A DNA stretch of 64,000 nt from Siphonodentalium dalli (GCA_032622095.1 CP136066.1:184674716-184738715), one strand, 5' to 3'; numbered from the stretch's first letter, positions 24,934 to 37,176 are shown. The notes: generated by a model not told the origin, from the letters alone. Numbers and translations: made by a program.

Positions 24934-25136
24934 GTCAAGGTGTATGGGTCGACGGCATGAGATGTATTACAGGATTCTGCAACAGTAACAACGATACACT
25001 GACATGGGCTCAGTGGGCAGGTGGACAGCCTAATGATATTGCGCAAATTTATATTGCATTAATTAGAAATGACGGCTGGCGGTTCCACGATGCAGAAGAC
25101 TCTTATAGATTTCATTTCATATGCCAGTGGCCATAG
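24934..25136 (+). CDS. C-type lectin domain, C-terminal half and stop (last exon)
   Basis: Begins after acceptor GTGTATTGCAG in phase 1 and ends at TAG 25134-25136. It encodes QGVWVDGMRC, TWAQWAGGQPND and a final FHFICQW, matching the W-x-DG, W-x-GQPN and FICQ landmarks of a lectin domain. It joins the 20494-20652 exon in frame with no obvious missing middle, giving a domain of about 120 residues at the protein's C terminus. QPN sits where EPN or QPD normally set mannose or galactose preference. The usual WND calcium motif is replaced by a WRFHD segment, and the two inner cysteines that normally pair before FIC are absent. An extra C-x4-C pair (RCITGFC) is present. Canonical calcium-dependent sugar binding is therefore doubtful. 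Confidence 0.82.
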
Positions 25137-26459
25137 GTGGGACCAGATGACACGGAAACCGCCACGGTGCGAAGACACAAGTTGCGACACTTAATTTCCA
25201 ATCATCAAATCAACTTCATTTACGTACTGGATAATTTTTTACATTATACGAAGGTATGCGAGAATGTTTGCTGGTAGCGGATATGGTTTTATAATTCAAC
25301 CAAGTTAACAATCAAGAGCGTTCAGGATCAAATATAAAATTACCCTGCCGATACAGTTCTTGTATAATACCGTTAAACCTCAGTCCGTGTGTCAATTGTC
25401 GTCCATCCACCAGGCAGTAGTTGATTCCGAAACATGACCGATGCCAAACACGACTCCCGTGAAAGCTCGATCGTTGCCACGACCCTTATTTCATGTCTGC
25501 CACTCCTGAATGTATTTATCAACAACAATATTGTCGCATTCGTAATATCCTGTTTAAATCCCCGAGTTAAAACGTGGGTTAAAACCATGGGTTGAACCCA
25601 CATTTGTCGTGCAGCCAAACAGGGTTTAAGGTGCGATTTGTGATCATTCGGTGGATGACTTATTCGGCGACAAAATCTTGCAATCAAACTACCCAGTAAT
25701 GCAAGAGGACCACAAAGAAGTAGTAGTATGGTTATTGTCATGCCCTCAATTAACTTGATCAAAAACACCCTAAAAGTAACCCTCGTGTGAGAATAAATAA
25801 TTCTTGACACGATAATTCAAAGCGGCCGCTCTCACATTAGCAACACCTTCAATTAATGTAAACTGCGTTCCAGAAAAGACTGATTCGTCATCTCAGGTGT
25901 CATCTCCCTAAACCGGGTTTAGCTGGACCGTCGAATGGTTTGGTTTAATGCTGGTATTAATTATCGTAATTGCCATAAATCGCCACACACAATACAGGTT
26001 TGCTTTATGTGACCCACATATGTGAGTAAAGGGGGGGGGGGTGCCCTATAGCAGAAGAGTCCACAAATAGAGGTACCATGTCTTACCCACCGGAAGCTGT
26101 CGTAAGCTAATGATAGGTAGAGCACTCTGCTGTATAGGCAGTTTCTGATATAGTCACAAAGAATAGGAAAATAAAAGATAGCAGAAACCAAAAGAACACA
26201 TGCAATTTTTATGTTATGATTTATGTTTCATATTAGTTTTGTGATCCCCATAATATATGCGCAGGTGGATGCTCACATCCCGGTCCCACATCATAGAGGC
26301 ACACCTGTCTTGAACCCCGGCAGCGGAAACTCCACTAATGATGTCCAGAGCAGTCGACATTGCGGCAGTTTACAAAATGTCAGGACAAGAGTAACAAGAA
26401 AACTAAGATGCATGCATCAGGTCGCCCGTGAACTATTTATCATATAATTCTTGTAGCTA
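25137..26459. other. Intergenic sequence downstream of the lectin gene
   Basis: Contains the lectin 3' UTR at its start; no convincing AATAAA was fixed. A G run lies at 26032-26042. A 145-codon minus-strand frame (25373-25810) with one hydrophobic stretch has no recognised relatives or context and is not called. Confidence 0.5.
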
Positions 26460-26825
26460 TCTATTATACATTTTGGAATATCTGTATGCATGTATATATG
26501 TGTGTTATAGACTCGACAACTGCTCGACCGATCCGACTAGGATTTGGTATTTAACGTGTCAACTTGACCTCGCTCATAAGCATGTTTCTGGACCTTGACC
26601 GATCCGACTAAAATTTTGTGTGTAGGACTAATTTGATCCCGGGAGCAATATGGACGGGTCCAATTTCACGTGGGACCATGTCCTCGAACGTGCTGATATA
26701 GGCATGTTTCTGGACCAATTGAACAATAGTTTGTCCAGACGCTGTATATACAGGGCACTGCCCAGATGGAGGCGATCACAAAGAAATCCCTAAATAGCCC
26801 GAACGAAGTCGAGTACATCAGCTAG
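26460..26825 (+). mobile_element. Complete solitary non-autonomous Helitron (366 bp)
   Basis: The element begins TCTATTATACATTTTGGAA, preceded by A (26459). It ends with a GCCCGAAC-GAA-GTCGAG imperfect hairpin at about 26799-26813, then CTAG (26822-26825) followed by T. These are the 5'-TC, 3'-hairpin and CTRR features of Helitrons inserted between A and T. Its 5' end closely matches that of the element inside the 1,900-bp tandem units (33237), and its 3' hairpin matches the end at 37173-37176. It has no protein-coding capacity. Confidence 0.82.
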
Positions 26826-27069
26826 TATTATATATTTCTAGATTTAGTTTCAAACTATATACCTGTATATTGTACAAAGAAATGTTTGACAAATGTATCT
26901 ATATCAATATTGCCATAGGGGTCATTAAAAATAGATACGACGAAACAAAAGTTTGAAGGGTGCATGTGATTGTGAGGAATAATAGGATCATAGGTAAATT
27001 TAATTTATGGACGCTTGTTATTTTCATTGGACTACATGTATCAGGTAAATTTTTATATTTCAAATGATG

Positions 27070-28890
27070 ACAGGAATCCGGAAAGTTGAACTACCTAAGT
27101 AATACTGGCTATCCGCATGAAGAGATATACATGTATATAAAAACCAAAATAGAAGATGACTGCTGGCGACAATGTTTTCCAAAGAAATTCAAAGCATTCG
27201 ATAGCTCCCATCTAGTGGTCACCCCGAAGATCAATATGAAGTTTGGTGACTATCAGATGAGGTGGTCTGTACATGTGCTATAGAGTAAGATACCAAATTG
27301 CAGCCTGTGGTCATGTTTTTTAACGAAATTCGGAAAAATTAGATTACTATCCTGGATATCAAGAAGATCATTGTGGAATCTGGTGACGATCGGACAAGGG
27401 ATGTCGTCTGTAGGATCAACCAAAACATTTAGCCATAAAAATAGTAAAATTCAAGATCAACTGATAGAAAGTGTTCCGTAACGCGACACACATCGGTGGT
27501 TTTCACTTCACAATATTCAATCAGAATAAATGTATTTGCAAAATCGCGCGGTCGTCCATTTTAAATCTAAACAATAATGAGTCAAGTTAGGCAACAATTT
27601 CTCTCCACGAGTTCCTATACCAAATATGAACTATCATGTCTATTCAGCAAATTACATTGTGCACGGTTCGTGGATATTCGTTCCCGATTTGATTCTATAA
27701 CTGAAGGTTCCATGAGTCCCATTTAAATTCAAAATGGTCGACCTTATTTGCAAACTGATACGACATGTGAACGGGTACGTGTGTATGTGATTAATCAAAA
27801 CGTGTGGGGCCATACTTGTGGGTGGGGTTGTTGGTGAATAAATGATAAGAAATTGTAACTGGGTTTAGTGTATAATTGCCACAACTGGGCAATAATAAAG
27901 GCAAAAACATAAGTTGCAATCCCACGTCCCAATCACAAGATTAAAACAATATCACAATGCCGTGCTTTCAAAAAATTTGAATTGAACCATTGAAGAGTTA
28001 TCATAGACACATAAAAACCAGGACCTACCCTTCCGAGACCGACCTCTCGCGCCATGAATACAATCACGATCGATGTACATCGCGTGTAGTTTAAAGAGCG
28101 AAACTTGAAACTACTGTATTTTGCCAAACAGCCTGCTGATCTACGAATGTGCATATATGCAACCACAGTACCGAGTACCGGCGATACTGCACACCAGTAC
28201 CGGTACCGCAAAAATGCCCGAGTACCAGCGGTATCGGTACCGGTCCTGCGTACCGTTGGGAAGCCTGGGTGGTATTGTTGTATACAAAACAGCACTACAT
28301 GTAAATATAAAATAAAACAGTGCTACATCTTATTACAGATTATTTCCACATATAATCAGTGACTACAGGCAGTCTGACAAAATTAAGTTTCAGTGACACT
28401 CTATCCGAAGAGGGGGATAATTTCATCTGTTACAGTCAATGGAGCAATTATGAATCTGGAAAGCTGAAATTTCTAAGTAATACTAGATATCGACATGACG
28501 CGATAACATATAACGTAAATGCAATATGGCCGCTGACGACCATTTTTTCCTATGAAATTCAAAAAATATTTGATAGCTCTCATCTAATAGATCAATATCA
28601 AGATAAATATGAAGTTTGGTGATGATCGGATGAGTGAAGTGGACTGTGGTCTGTGCTAAAGGGTTTAGCAGTGCTAATAGTAACATCCAAAATCGCTGTC
28701 AGTGGCATGTTTTTTAACGAAATTCGAAAAAAAACTACACTACTCCCATCTTGTTGTTATCCCGAAGATCCATATGAAGTTTATTAACGATTGGACAAGT
28801 AGGGTATACCAAATTATTGAATCATGGAAAGAATAAAATCGAAGATGGTCATTGGCGCCCATGTTGTTCATCAAAACTCGGAAAACGTTG
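27070..28890. repeat. Degenerate copies of a ~190-bp repeat
   Basis: Segments near 27080-27285, 27300-27410, 28445-28640 and 28690-28810 share phrases such as GAAAGCTGAA, CTAAGTAATACT, GATGACTGCTGGCGAC-like, GAAATTCAAA, GATAGCTCCCATCTA and AAGATCAATATGAAGTTTGG. They look like an old, scattered tandem or Helitron-type core repeat. Between them, 28160-28280 carries a palindromic GGTACCGGTACC-rich patch with a CAGGCTTCCCAACGG end (minus strand) that resembles a hAT terminus; a partner end was not found. Confidence 0.6.
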
Positions 28891-29937
28891 ATGGCTATAT
28901 AAGATTATAAGGAAATCCAGTTATTACTCCATGTAATTACTCTTTGATTACCACACGTGTAACACCTGCCATCCAGATCAAGAGCTCAACTGACCATCCG
29001 CAGTGACCTACGTGTAGTTTATCTCAAAAGCTGCTGACAACTATTGTCATAATAATAATAATCATACTGTCGGTACCTATTTGTTACAAAACCAATCCTC
29101 AAGTTCAATGGATCTTTTTCAAGTAGTTCATTGTTGTTACACAAGGCATATATGGTTTCTGACTAGTGTTGAAACAATTATTTGACTAATCGGCGTCGAC
29201 TCGATTATTAAACAAGTCGACGCTGAAATCCGCCTGTCGATTAATCTAAGCAAATCGGCAATATGGCCTACCGAATTCATAGAATTTATAGTTTCATGTT
29301 CGGTGCTGGGTGACACCTCTCATAATGCGTTTGATTCTTCTCTTATATCGGACAATTCCGATATTCTAATTTTTGTTCTCAGGCTGGTAGAGGTGTATGA
29401 TTGTGTATAAGGTATATACTGTTTATACTGTGTTTTATTGTGTTATTTTCTGGAACATGCTATCATGTGACTTATTTCCTCTAAAACAAGATACAATTTG
29501 TCGTATTTTGGATAAATTCTAGCACATTGTAAACTATATAGTTAATCTATAGTTTAAAAATATAAAAGACTACCATTAACAAAAGAGTGTGTGGGTTTTT
29601 CATGGTTACTTATGATAGTTAAAATGCATGTTAAGATAACAAACAAGCGGAACTGTCAAACATTTCGACATTCAAGCTCTATTTGTAGGATGATCTAATG
29701 CAGCTCATATATTGACTGTGGCATTTGACCATTTTAATAAATATTTATCAGCACAAGTAGCAATATTGGCTGTGGAAATATAAAAATGTACACTTGTGGC
29801 ACGTGGAAATCAAGTTAGGAACATACGATATGATGCTACCCGGTCGTAAAAGGGTGTAATCGAAATGCCTAATTTTTGCATACCAGTCACAACTAGTTAT
29901 CTTGCACTTTAATTGTTAACACCTCTCCTTGTTCAAC
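28891..29937. other. AT-rich sequence, nothing recognised
   Basis: No gene, repeat or RNA feature could be supported. Confidence 0.5.
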
Positions 29938-30296
29938 CGATTTAGGTTGTCTTTTGTCTATAAAATGATGGGATTGAAAAAATTGTTGTTAAGGGCATTT
30001 CTGCCCCGATAACTTTGAGACATGTATATTCGATCGATATATAGTTTCATCATTGTGCGGTCTTTTTTCAATCCCGAAATTTGTACTCAATTTCGATCTA
30101 TTCACCAGATTTCTCGATGTTTTAATGACATTTGGCAAGTTATCTCCCTTTTTGCTGCATTCTATACATAAAAAATGCAAAACCAGAAAAGTTTATTTTT
30201 GTAAGACTGCTGTGGATGTTTCGACCACACAATGATGAAACTATATATCGACAGAATATTTTATTTTTATAGACAAAAGACAACCTAAATCTGTGC
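29938..30296. repeat. Foldback with two separate inverted-repeat pairs
   Basis: An outer pair (GATTTAGGTTGTCTTTTGTC at about 29939 and its reverse complement near 30275-30295) and an inner pair (GATATATAGTTTCATCATTG at about 30036 and its complement near 30230-30250) are nested in the same order. The intervening arm sequences no longer match. This looks like a decayed palindromic MITE. Its centre holds an AT-rich segment with no coding signal. Confidence 0.7.
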
Positions 30297-30746
30297 CAAC
30301 AATATATATGAATAATAAAGTTTATATTTAAAAAAAAGTATATTAATAATTAATTAACAAAATTGACATAATAATTTCAATAATATTTTTATATTTAAAA
30401 CAGTAAATTAATAATTGCCACTTTTAAATTTAAATTTAATTAAAATTAAATTTTATCGGCTTCCTTAAAAATATTCTTACCTTAATATTTTTATGTGCAC
30501 TTTATAAACTTCATTGAGTCATCTTTGTCATGTATTGAGTTTGATATCTTTTGTTAACAGTTTATAAATCGTGTATGTCTCATGTTTGTTATTCTATTTT
30601 ATGTATTTATTATGATTAAATAAAGTTATCATTTAAAATAAATGTATTCACTTTCTAAATTATTATTTCACACAAAAGCTCAAATACCCCAAAACACAAT
30701 AGTTTAGAGTCGCGAATTAGTTAATCCGATTACCTATAACACTAAG

Positions 30747-31260
30747 CACATAAGCCGCTTACACCTTTTAAATGGAGCCGGCCGCTTACACTTTATAGAA
30801 TGAAAGAACGAAAATTTGAATAAAATCAACAAATTTGTGAATTTAAAAACAATTCAAACGTTAATGTTTTCCATGTCATAACCCGGACATACGTACTAAA
30901 TTTCAGTCATGTCCATTTATAAACAAAGAATATAATGCGACATCAAGTCCGCTTACACCTTTTATTTTGGAGCTGGCCGCATACACTTTATAGTGTGTTT
31001 CATAACGAAAAAGTTGAATAAAATCAACAAATTTGTGAATTTAAAAACAGTTCAAACGATATTGTATTCCATGTCCCAGCCCGGACATATACACCAAATT
31101 TCAATAATATTCATTGAGAAACAACGGACCAAACGCCATATAACACCCCGTATACACCTTTTATTCCGAGCCGTCCTCGGCCTCGGCATACACTTTATAG
31201 TGTGTCCCGAGCTGGCCCAGGTCGACTGGGCGAGTGGGCCCTGGGGCGAGTGGTCCGTTT
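30747..31260. repeat. Tandem array of ~197-bp units (about 2.5 copies)
   Basis: The phrase CCGCTTACACCTTTT recurs at 30755 and 30949 and as CCGTATACACCTTTT at 31148, giving periods of 194 and 199 bp. Between them AATAAAATCAACAAATTTGT and the following AAAAACA(A/G)TTCAAACG recur. Copies have diverged by substitution. The open frames across it are repeat-derived. Confidence 0.8.
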
Positions 31261-31984
31261 CCGGCACATTTAGCAAGCTTCCTTAATTTGCAGCAGGTAT
31301 CCGTTTGTGCGTAGTTTAATTTAGAAAGTTCCCCAATTAATATCGCAAATAGAGCGACTGTAAATGACAGAGAATGCCTCTGTTATTGATTATCAAGTTG
31401 CTATACATTAAAAAACGACAAATGCACATGCCCGTTCAAGCGCAGTAGTCTATTTTCCCCATGGTAAACGACATCCGCAAATACCAAATAACGCTAACCT
31501 ACTGCAAATGTTTTACACGACAACTGTCAACATATTTGGGCTGAATTCATCTGATGTGGTATGATTCCTCAAAATAAACAACAAAACCATCGTTACTTGG
31601 AAATGTAGTTTGGGCTAACATTTACACAAATCCTCCACCTCATTTATTCCGACACACACGTCAGATGAAAAACAACCATTATATAAACGCCCGAATTGGG
31701 CGAAATAATTGTCGGATAATTGGCCGTGCTTCGCCCATCAACACTCCACATTCATGTGATTTAACCCTTACTATACTAAATCGTCATTGATGCTTGGGTT
31801 TCTGTAGTCGTCCCATAGAAAATGTTCAGATAATAAGTTCAACAAACATTTCCCTCAATAAATATGGCTCCTTTAGCACTTTTATTTATTTTATCGTCTG
31901 TTTGTATCACATTAACATCCCTCCAAATGAATAAGAGACCATTCCTATGTACACGTTTTGACTGATAGGGAGAATCCATTTAAT
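31261..31984. other. Sequence between two tandem arrays
   Basis: No gene or repeat recognised. It ends at the left breakpoint of the 1,900-bp tandem repeat. Confidence 0.5.
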
Positions 31985-32309
31985 ATAGAGCGGGTCAATG
32001 TGATGTTGAATGGGAGACCTAATAAAAATAGAGAATGCAGTGCATGGTTATTTCATAATTTATTTTTATCCAAATTGACAGCTCGCAACGTCATGCTTAT
32101 ACACGTATGTGAATTATATGCAGCGACTCTCATTGGCTGACTCGTTGTCGTTTGTTTATCGGCAATGAATTCGTTCCGAAATGATCGAGGAGTGAATAAT
32201 TACAATCGCGCGGGGTAATTAATGGAATTTCAAGAACTGGGTTCTCCGTGACCGCCGCATAGAAGCCCCCCGCTGGGTTAATAATAACAAACGAAACACA
32301 TAGCATTGT

Positions 32310-32890
32310 ATCGATAATAAAACTAAGTAGCTATATACATGTATATAAATGATTTATGGCGGTAATAAAGCTACGTAACTATATAAATGTATATAAATGA
32401 TATAGGTGTCGACAAATAACTACGTAACTATATACATGATAGATGGTGATAATATAGCTATATAACTATGTACATGTATATAAATGATAGATGGCTGAAT
32501 AAATCATGTTAAAACCATTCCGCAATATCATGTCACTTCCATCAAATACACTTTGGGGCTGACGGTTCTTAGAATGTGCAAACTCGCCAACAAATGACAC
32601 AATGTGGTAATAAAGCTACGTAACTCTATACATGTATGTATATGATAGATGGAGATAATAAAGCTACATATATATCAATATAACTAATATATATATATAT
32701 GGCGGTAATAAAACTACCTAACTATATATACATGTATTATATGATATATGGTGATAATAAAGCTACATAACTAAATACATGTATTATATGATATGTGGCG
32801 ATACTAAAGCTACATAACTATATACATGTATTATATGATATATGGCGATAATAAAGGTACATAACTATATACATTTATTACATGATTCTA
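32310..32890. repeat. 45-50 bp minisatellite (recurs at +1,900 and +3,800)
   Basis: Units of the type GGTGATAATAAAGCTACATA followed by ACTATATACATGTATTATATG recur about ten times with variants, split by a ~90-bp non-repeat insert around 32495-32590. The array is repeated at 34210-34790 and 36110-36617 as part of the 1,900-bp tandem copies. Confidence 0.85.
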
Positions 32891-33236
32891 CCCTTATTCC
32901 ATCCAATAAACCCTTTCTATAATATGTGATATTAATAGTTCGTTTAATAACAGAGAACGTTTAATAACAGGAAATAGTACCAGGGGATCTTTGACTTCCG
33001 GTTTGTCGTCTGTTTACATTCCGGAAGCTACGTCTCAAAATACTACGGCTTCCAATATTATAATGAATGAAGAGTTTGAAAAGTTATGTCATTAAATATA
33101 CGCCATTAAATATGGCAACGAGTCTTTATTTATCTGGGACTATATCTTTACGTGTGCAAACAAGACTAATAAAGCTATCACATTCAGGAGTATGTTTTCT
33201 TAAATGGTATATAACTCATATAATATTTACATTATA

Positions 33237-33884
33237 TCTATTATATATTTTGGAAGATCTGTGTGTGTGTGTCTGTGTGATCGCGATGAACTCGAAAACG
33301 GCCGACCCGATTTCGATAAAAATTGGTATGTGGGGATATTTTCGGCCGGGGACTGGCATAGGCATATTAATTTGTCCGTGCGACGTGACCTTGACCTTGA
33401 AATCGGGTCATTTCAAGGTCAAACGCCGAATATCACTGGATTTCGATGAAACTTGGTATGTGGGGGTACTTTCGGCCGGGGAGTGGCATAGGCCTATTAA
33501 TTTGCCCGCGCGACGTGACATTGACCTTGAAATCGGGTCATTTCAAGGTCAAATGCCCGGATATCACGGGATTTCGATGAAACTTGGTATGTGGGGGTAA
33601 ATTCGGCCGGGGAGTGACATAGGCCTATCAATTTGCCCGTGCGACTTTACTTTGACCTTGAAATCGGGTCATTTCAAGGTCAAACGCCCGAATATCACGG
33701 GATTTCGATGAAAATTAGTGCCTAGGGATAATTTCGTATGGGGAGTCTCATAAGCCTATTCATTTGCCCGTGCGACGTGACATTGACCTTGAAATCGGGT
33801 CAATTCAAGGTCAAATCGCGAATTTTGATGGGATTTCCACGAAATTTGATACATAGGGTTACTTTTGTCCACAGAGTGTTTAGT
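33237..33884 (+). mobile_element. Helitron 5' part with ~130-bp internal repeats (copy 1)
   Basis: Begins TCTATTATATATTTTGGAAG after an A, the same 5' terminus as the solitary element at 26460, then a GTGTGTGT tract. Four core repeats follow at 130-131 bp spacing (TTCGGCCGGGGAGTGGCATA-type). Each carries an inverted repeat TTGACCTTGAAAT...ATTTCAAGGTCAA (33391-33422, 33521-33552, 33652-33683; one arm altered at 33783-33814). The element breaks at the 1,900-bp junction before its 3' end. Confidence 0.8.
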
Positions 33885-35136
33885 ATAGAGAGGGTCAATG
33901 TGATGTTGAATGGGAGACCTAATAAAAATAGAGAATGCAGTGCATGGTTATTTCATAATTTATTTTTATCCAAATTGACAGCTCGCAACGTCATGCTTAT
34001 ACACGTATGTGAATTATATGCAGCGACTCTCATTGGCTGACTCGTTGTCGTTTGTTTATCGGCAATGAATTCGTTCCGAAATGATCGAGGAGTGAATAAT
34101 TACAATCGCGCGGGGTAATTAATGGAATTTCAAGAACTGGGTTCTCCGTGACCGCCGCATAGAAGCCCCCCGCTGGGTTAATAATAACAAACGAAACACA
34201 TAGCATTGTATCGATAATAAAACTAAGTAGCTATATACATGTATATAAATGATTTATGGCGGTAATAAAGCTACGTAACTATATAAATGTATATAAATGA
34301 TATAGGTGTCGACAAATAACTACGTAACTATATACATGATAGATGGTGATAATATAGCTATATAACTATGTACATGTATATAAATGATAGATGGCTGAAT
34401 AAATCATGTTAAAACCATTCCGCAATATCATGTCACTTCCATCAAATACACTTTGGGGCTGACGGTTCTTAGAATGTGCAAACTCGCCAACAAATGACAC
34501 AATGTGGTAATAAAGCTACGTAACTCTATACATGTATGTATATGATAGATGGAGATAATAAAGCTACATATATATCAATATAACTAATATATATATATAT
34601 GGCGGTAATAAAACTACCTAACTATATATACATGTATTATATGATATATGGTGATAATAAAGCTACATAACTAAATACATGTATTATATGATATGTGGCG
34701 ATACTAAAGCTACATAACTATATACATGTATTATATGATATATGGCGATAATAAAGGTACATAACTATATACATTTATTACATGATTCTACCCTTATTCC
34801 ATCCAATAAACCCTTTCTATAATATGTGATATTAATAGTTCGTTTAATAACAGAGAACGTTTAATAACAGGAAATAGTACCAGGGGATCTTTGACTTCCG
34901 GTTTGTCGTCTGTTTACATTCCGGAAGCTACGTCTCAAAATACTACGGCTTCCAATATTATAATGAATGAAGAGTTTGAAAAGTTATGTCATTAAATATA
35001 CGCCATTAAATATGGCAACGAGTCTTTATTTATCTGGGACTATATCTTTACGTGTGCAAACAAGACTAATAAAGCTATCACATTCAGGAGTATGTTTTCT
35101 TAAATGGTATATAACTCATATAATATTTACATTATA

Positions 35137-35784
35137 TCTATTATATATTTTGGAAGATCTGTGTGTGTGTGTCTGTGTGATCGCGATGAACTCGAAAACG
35201 GCCGACCCGATTTCGATAAAAATTGGTATGTGGGGATATTTTCGGCCGGGGACTGGCATAGGCATATTAATTTGTCCGTGCGACGTGACCTTGACCTTGA
35301 AATCGGGTCATTTCAAGGTCAAACGCCGAATATCACTGGATTTCGATGAAACTTGGTATGTGGGGGTACTTTCGGCCGGGGAGTGGCATAGGCCTATTAA
35401 TTTGCCCGCGCGACGTGACATTGACCTTGAAATCGGGTCATTTCAAGGTCAAATGCCCGGATATCACGGGATTTCGATGAAACTTGGTATGTGGGGGTAA
35501 ATTCGGCCGGGGAGTGACATAGGCCTATCAATTTGCCCGTGCGACTTTACTTTGACCTTGAAATCGGGTCATTTCAAGGTCAAACGCCCGAATATCACGG
35601 GATTTCGATGAAAATTAGTGCCTAGGGATAATTTCGTATGGGGAGTCTCATAAGCCTATTCATTTGCCCGTGCGACGTGACATTGACCTTGAAATCGGGT
35701 CAATTCAAGGTCAAATCGCGAATTTTGATGGGATTTCCACGAAATTTGATATATAGGGTTACTTTTGTCCACAGAGTGTTTAGT
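35137..35784 (+). mobile_element. Helitron 5' part (copy 2, +1,900 bp)
   Basis: Same structure as the 33237-33884 copy, shifted by exactly 1,900 bp, with one visible difference near its end (ATATAGGG instead of ACATAGGG). It too is cut at the tandem junction without its 3' hairpin. Confidence 0.8.
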
Positions 35785-36617
35785 ATAGAGAGGGTCAATG
35801 TGATGTTGAATGGGAGACCTAATAAAAATAGAGAATGCAGTGCATGGTTATTTCATAATTTATTTTTATCCAAATTGACAGCTCGCAACGTCATGCTTAT
35901 ACACGTATGTGAATTATATGCAGCGACTCTCATTGACTGACTCGTTGTCGTTTGTTTATCGGCAATGAATTCGTTCCGAAATGATCGAGGAGTGAATAAT
36001 TACAATCGCGCGGGGTAATTAATGGAATTTCAAGAACTGGGTTCTCCGTGACCGCCGCATAGAAGCCCCCCGCTGGGTTAATAATAACAAACGAAACACA
36101 TAGCATTGTATCGATAATAAAACTAAGTAGCTATATACATGTATATAAATGATTTATGGCGGTAATAAAGCTACGTAACTATATAAATGTATATAAATGA
36201 TATAGGTGTCGCCAAAAAAACTACGTAACTATATACATGATAGATGGTGATAATATAGCTATATAACTATGTACATGTATATAAATGATAGATGGCTGAA
36301 TAAATCATGTTAAAACCATTCCGCAATATCATGTCACTTCCATCAAATACACTTTGGGGCTGACGGTTCTTAGAATGTGCAAACTCGCCAACAAATGACA
36401 CAATGTGGTAATAAAGTTACCTAACTCTATACATGTATATGATAGATGGAGATAATAAAGCTACATATATATCAATATAACTAATATATATATATATGGC
36501 GGTAATAAAACTACCTAACTATATATACATGTATTATATGATATATGGTGATAATAAAGCTACATAACTAAATACATGTATTATATGATATGTGGCGATA
36601 CTAAAGCTACATAACTA

Positions 36618-36857
36618 TATATATATATTGTATCTCACGTGACTTTGTTATTGAAATCAAGCTTTCCGATTGGTTGGTTACTCGACTCTATTAGTCGTAG
36701 TTGTATACTACGCCTTCAAGTCTCTCCCATCGTGCACAATGCATATGTAGTTTTGACTACTAAAAATAGTAACGAACACTACATCAAACTTTGTTCTGAA
36801 ACTACTTGTTATTTCGCCGCTGATCCAAATTAAAGCTTCAGTAAGGCGAACATCAAT
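36618..36857. other. 240-bp segment unique to the third tandem copy
   Basis: Replaces about 1.1 kb of the 1,900-bp unit. It begins after an AT run, has no homology to the other copies, and is followed by sequence matching the end of the unit (from GTGCGACGTGACCTTGACC). A 64-codon frame in it has no motif. Confidence 0.6.
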
Positions 36858-37176
36858 TGTGCGACGTGACCTTGACCTTGAAATCGGGTCAATTCAAGGT
36901 CAAATTTTGATGGGATTTCCACGAAATTTGATACATAGGGTTACTTTTGTCCACTGAGTGTTTTGGACGGGTCAAATCGTGACCCCGACCTGACCTTCAA
37001 AATGATCAATTCGAGGTCAAATCGGGTAAAACCGGATGGATTTCGACGGGTACTTTTGTGAGGTACTTTTGTCCGGGCAGTGTTTTGGACGGGTCAAATC
37101 GTGACCCCACCTGACCTTGACCTTCAAAATGGTCAATTCAAGGTCAAAGCCCGGACGAAGTCGGGTCACCTTCTAG
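36858..37176 (+). mobile_element. Helitron 3' part with hairpin and CTAG terminus
   Basis: Resumes the internal repeat of the element seen at 33237, continues past the point where the tandem copies are cut, and adds two GGACGGGTCAAATCGTGACC repeats. It ends with the hairpin CCCGGAC-GAA-GTCGGG (37150-37165), seven bases, then CTAG 37173-37176 followed by T. This is the only intact 3' end of this element in the window. Confidence 0.82.

Larger units (their letters stand above)
31985..36617 (+). repeat. Large tandem repeat, period exactly 1,900 bp, about 2.4 copies
   Basis: Copy 1 is about 31985-33884, copy 2 33885-35784, copy 3 from 35785 until homology stops near 36617. Landmarks recur at exact 1,900-bp steps, for example GGGTCAATGTGATGTTGAAT at 31992, 33892 and 35792. 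Copies 1 and 2 appear almost identical; copy 3 has a few substitutions and small indels (near 36212 and 36416-36440). Each full copy has a 45-50 bp minisatellite part, then non-repeat sequence, then the first ~650 bp of a Helitron. The frames of 177, 81 and 100 codons recur with the copies and have no known motifs. An assembly artefact is possible given the near identity. Confidence 0.9.

Noticed and set aside
25373-25810. 145-codon minus-strand frame with one hydrophobic segment
   Set aside because: No family motif, splice context or conservation could be seen; could be chance.
33067-33600. 177-codon frame repeated exactly at 34967-35500
   Set aside because: It spans the Helitron 5' end and its tandem cores, has no known motif, and is duplicated only because the DNA is. 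Not a gene.
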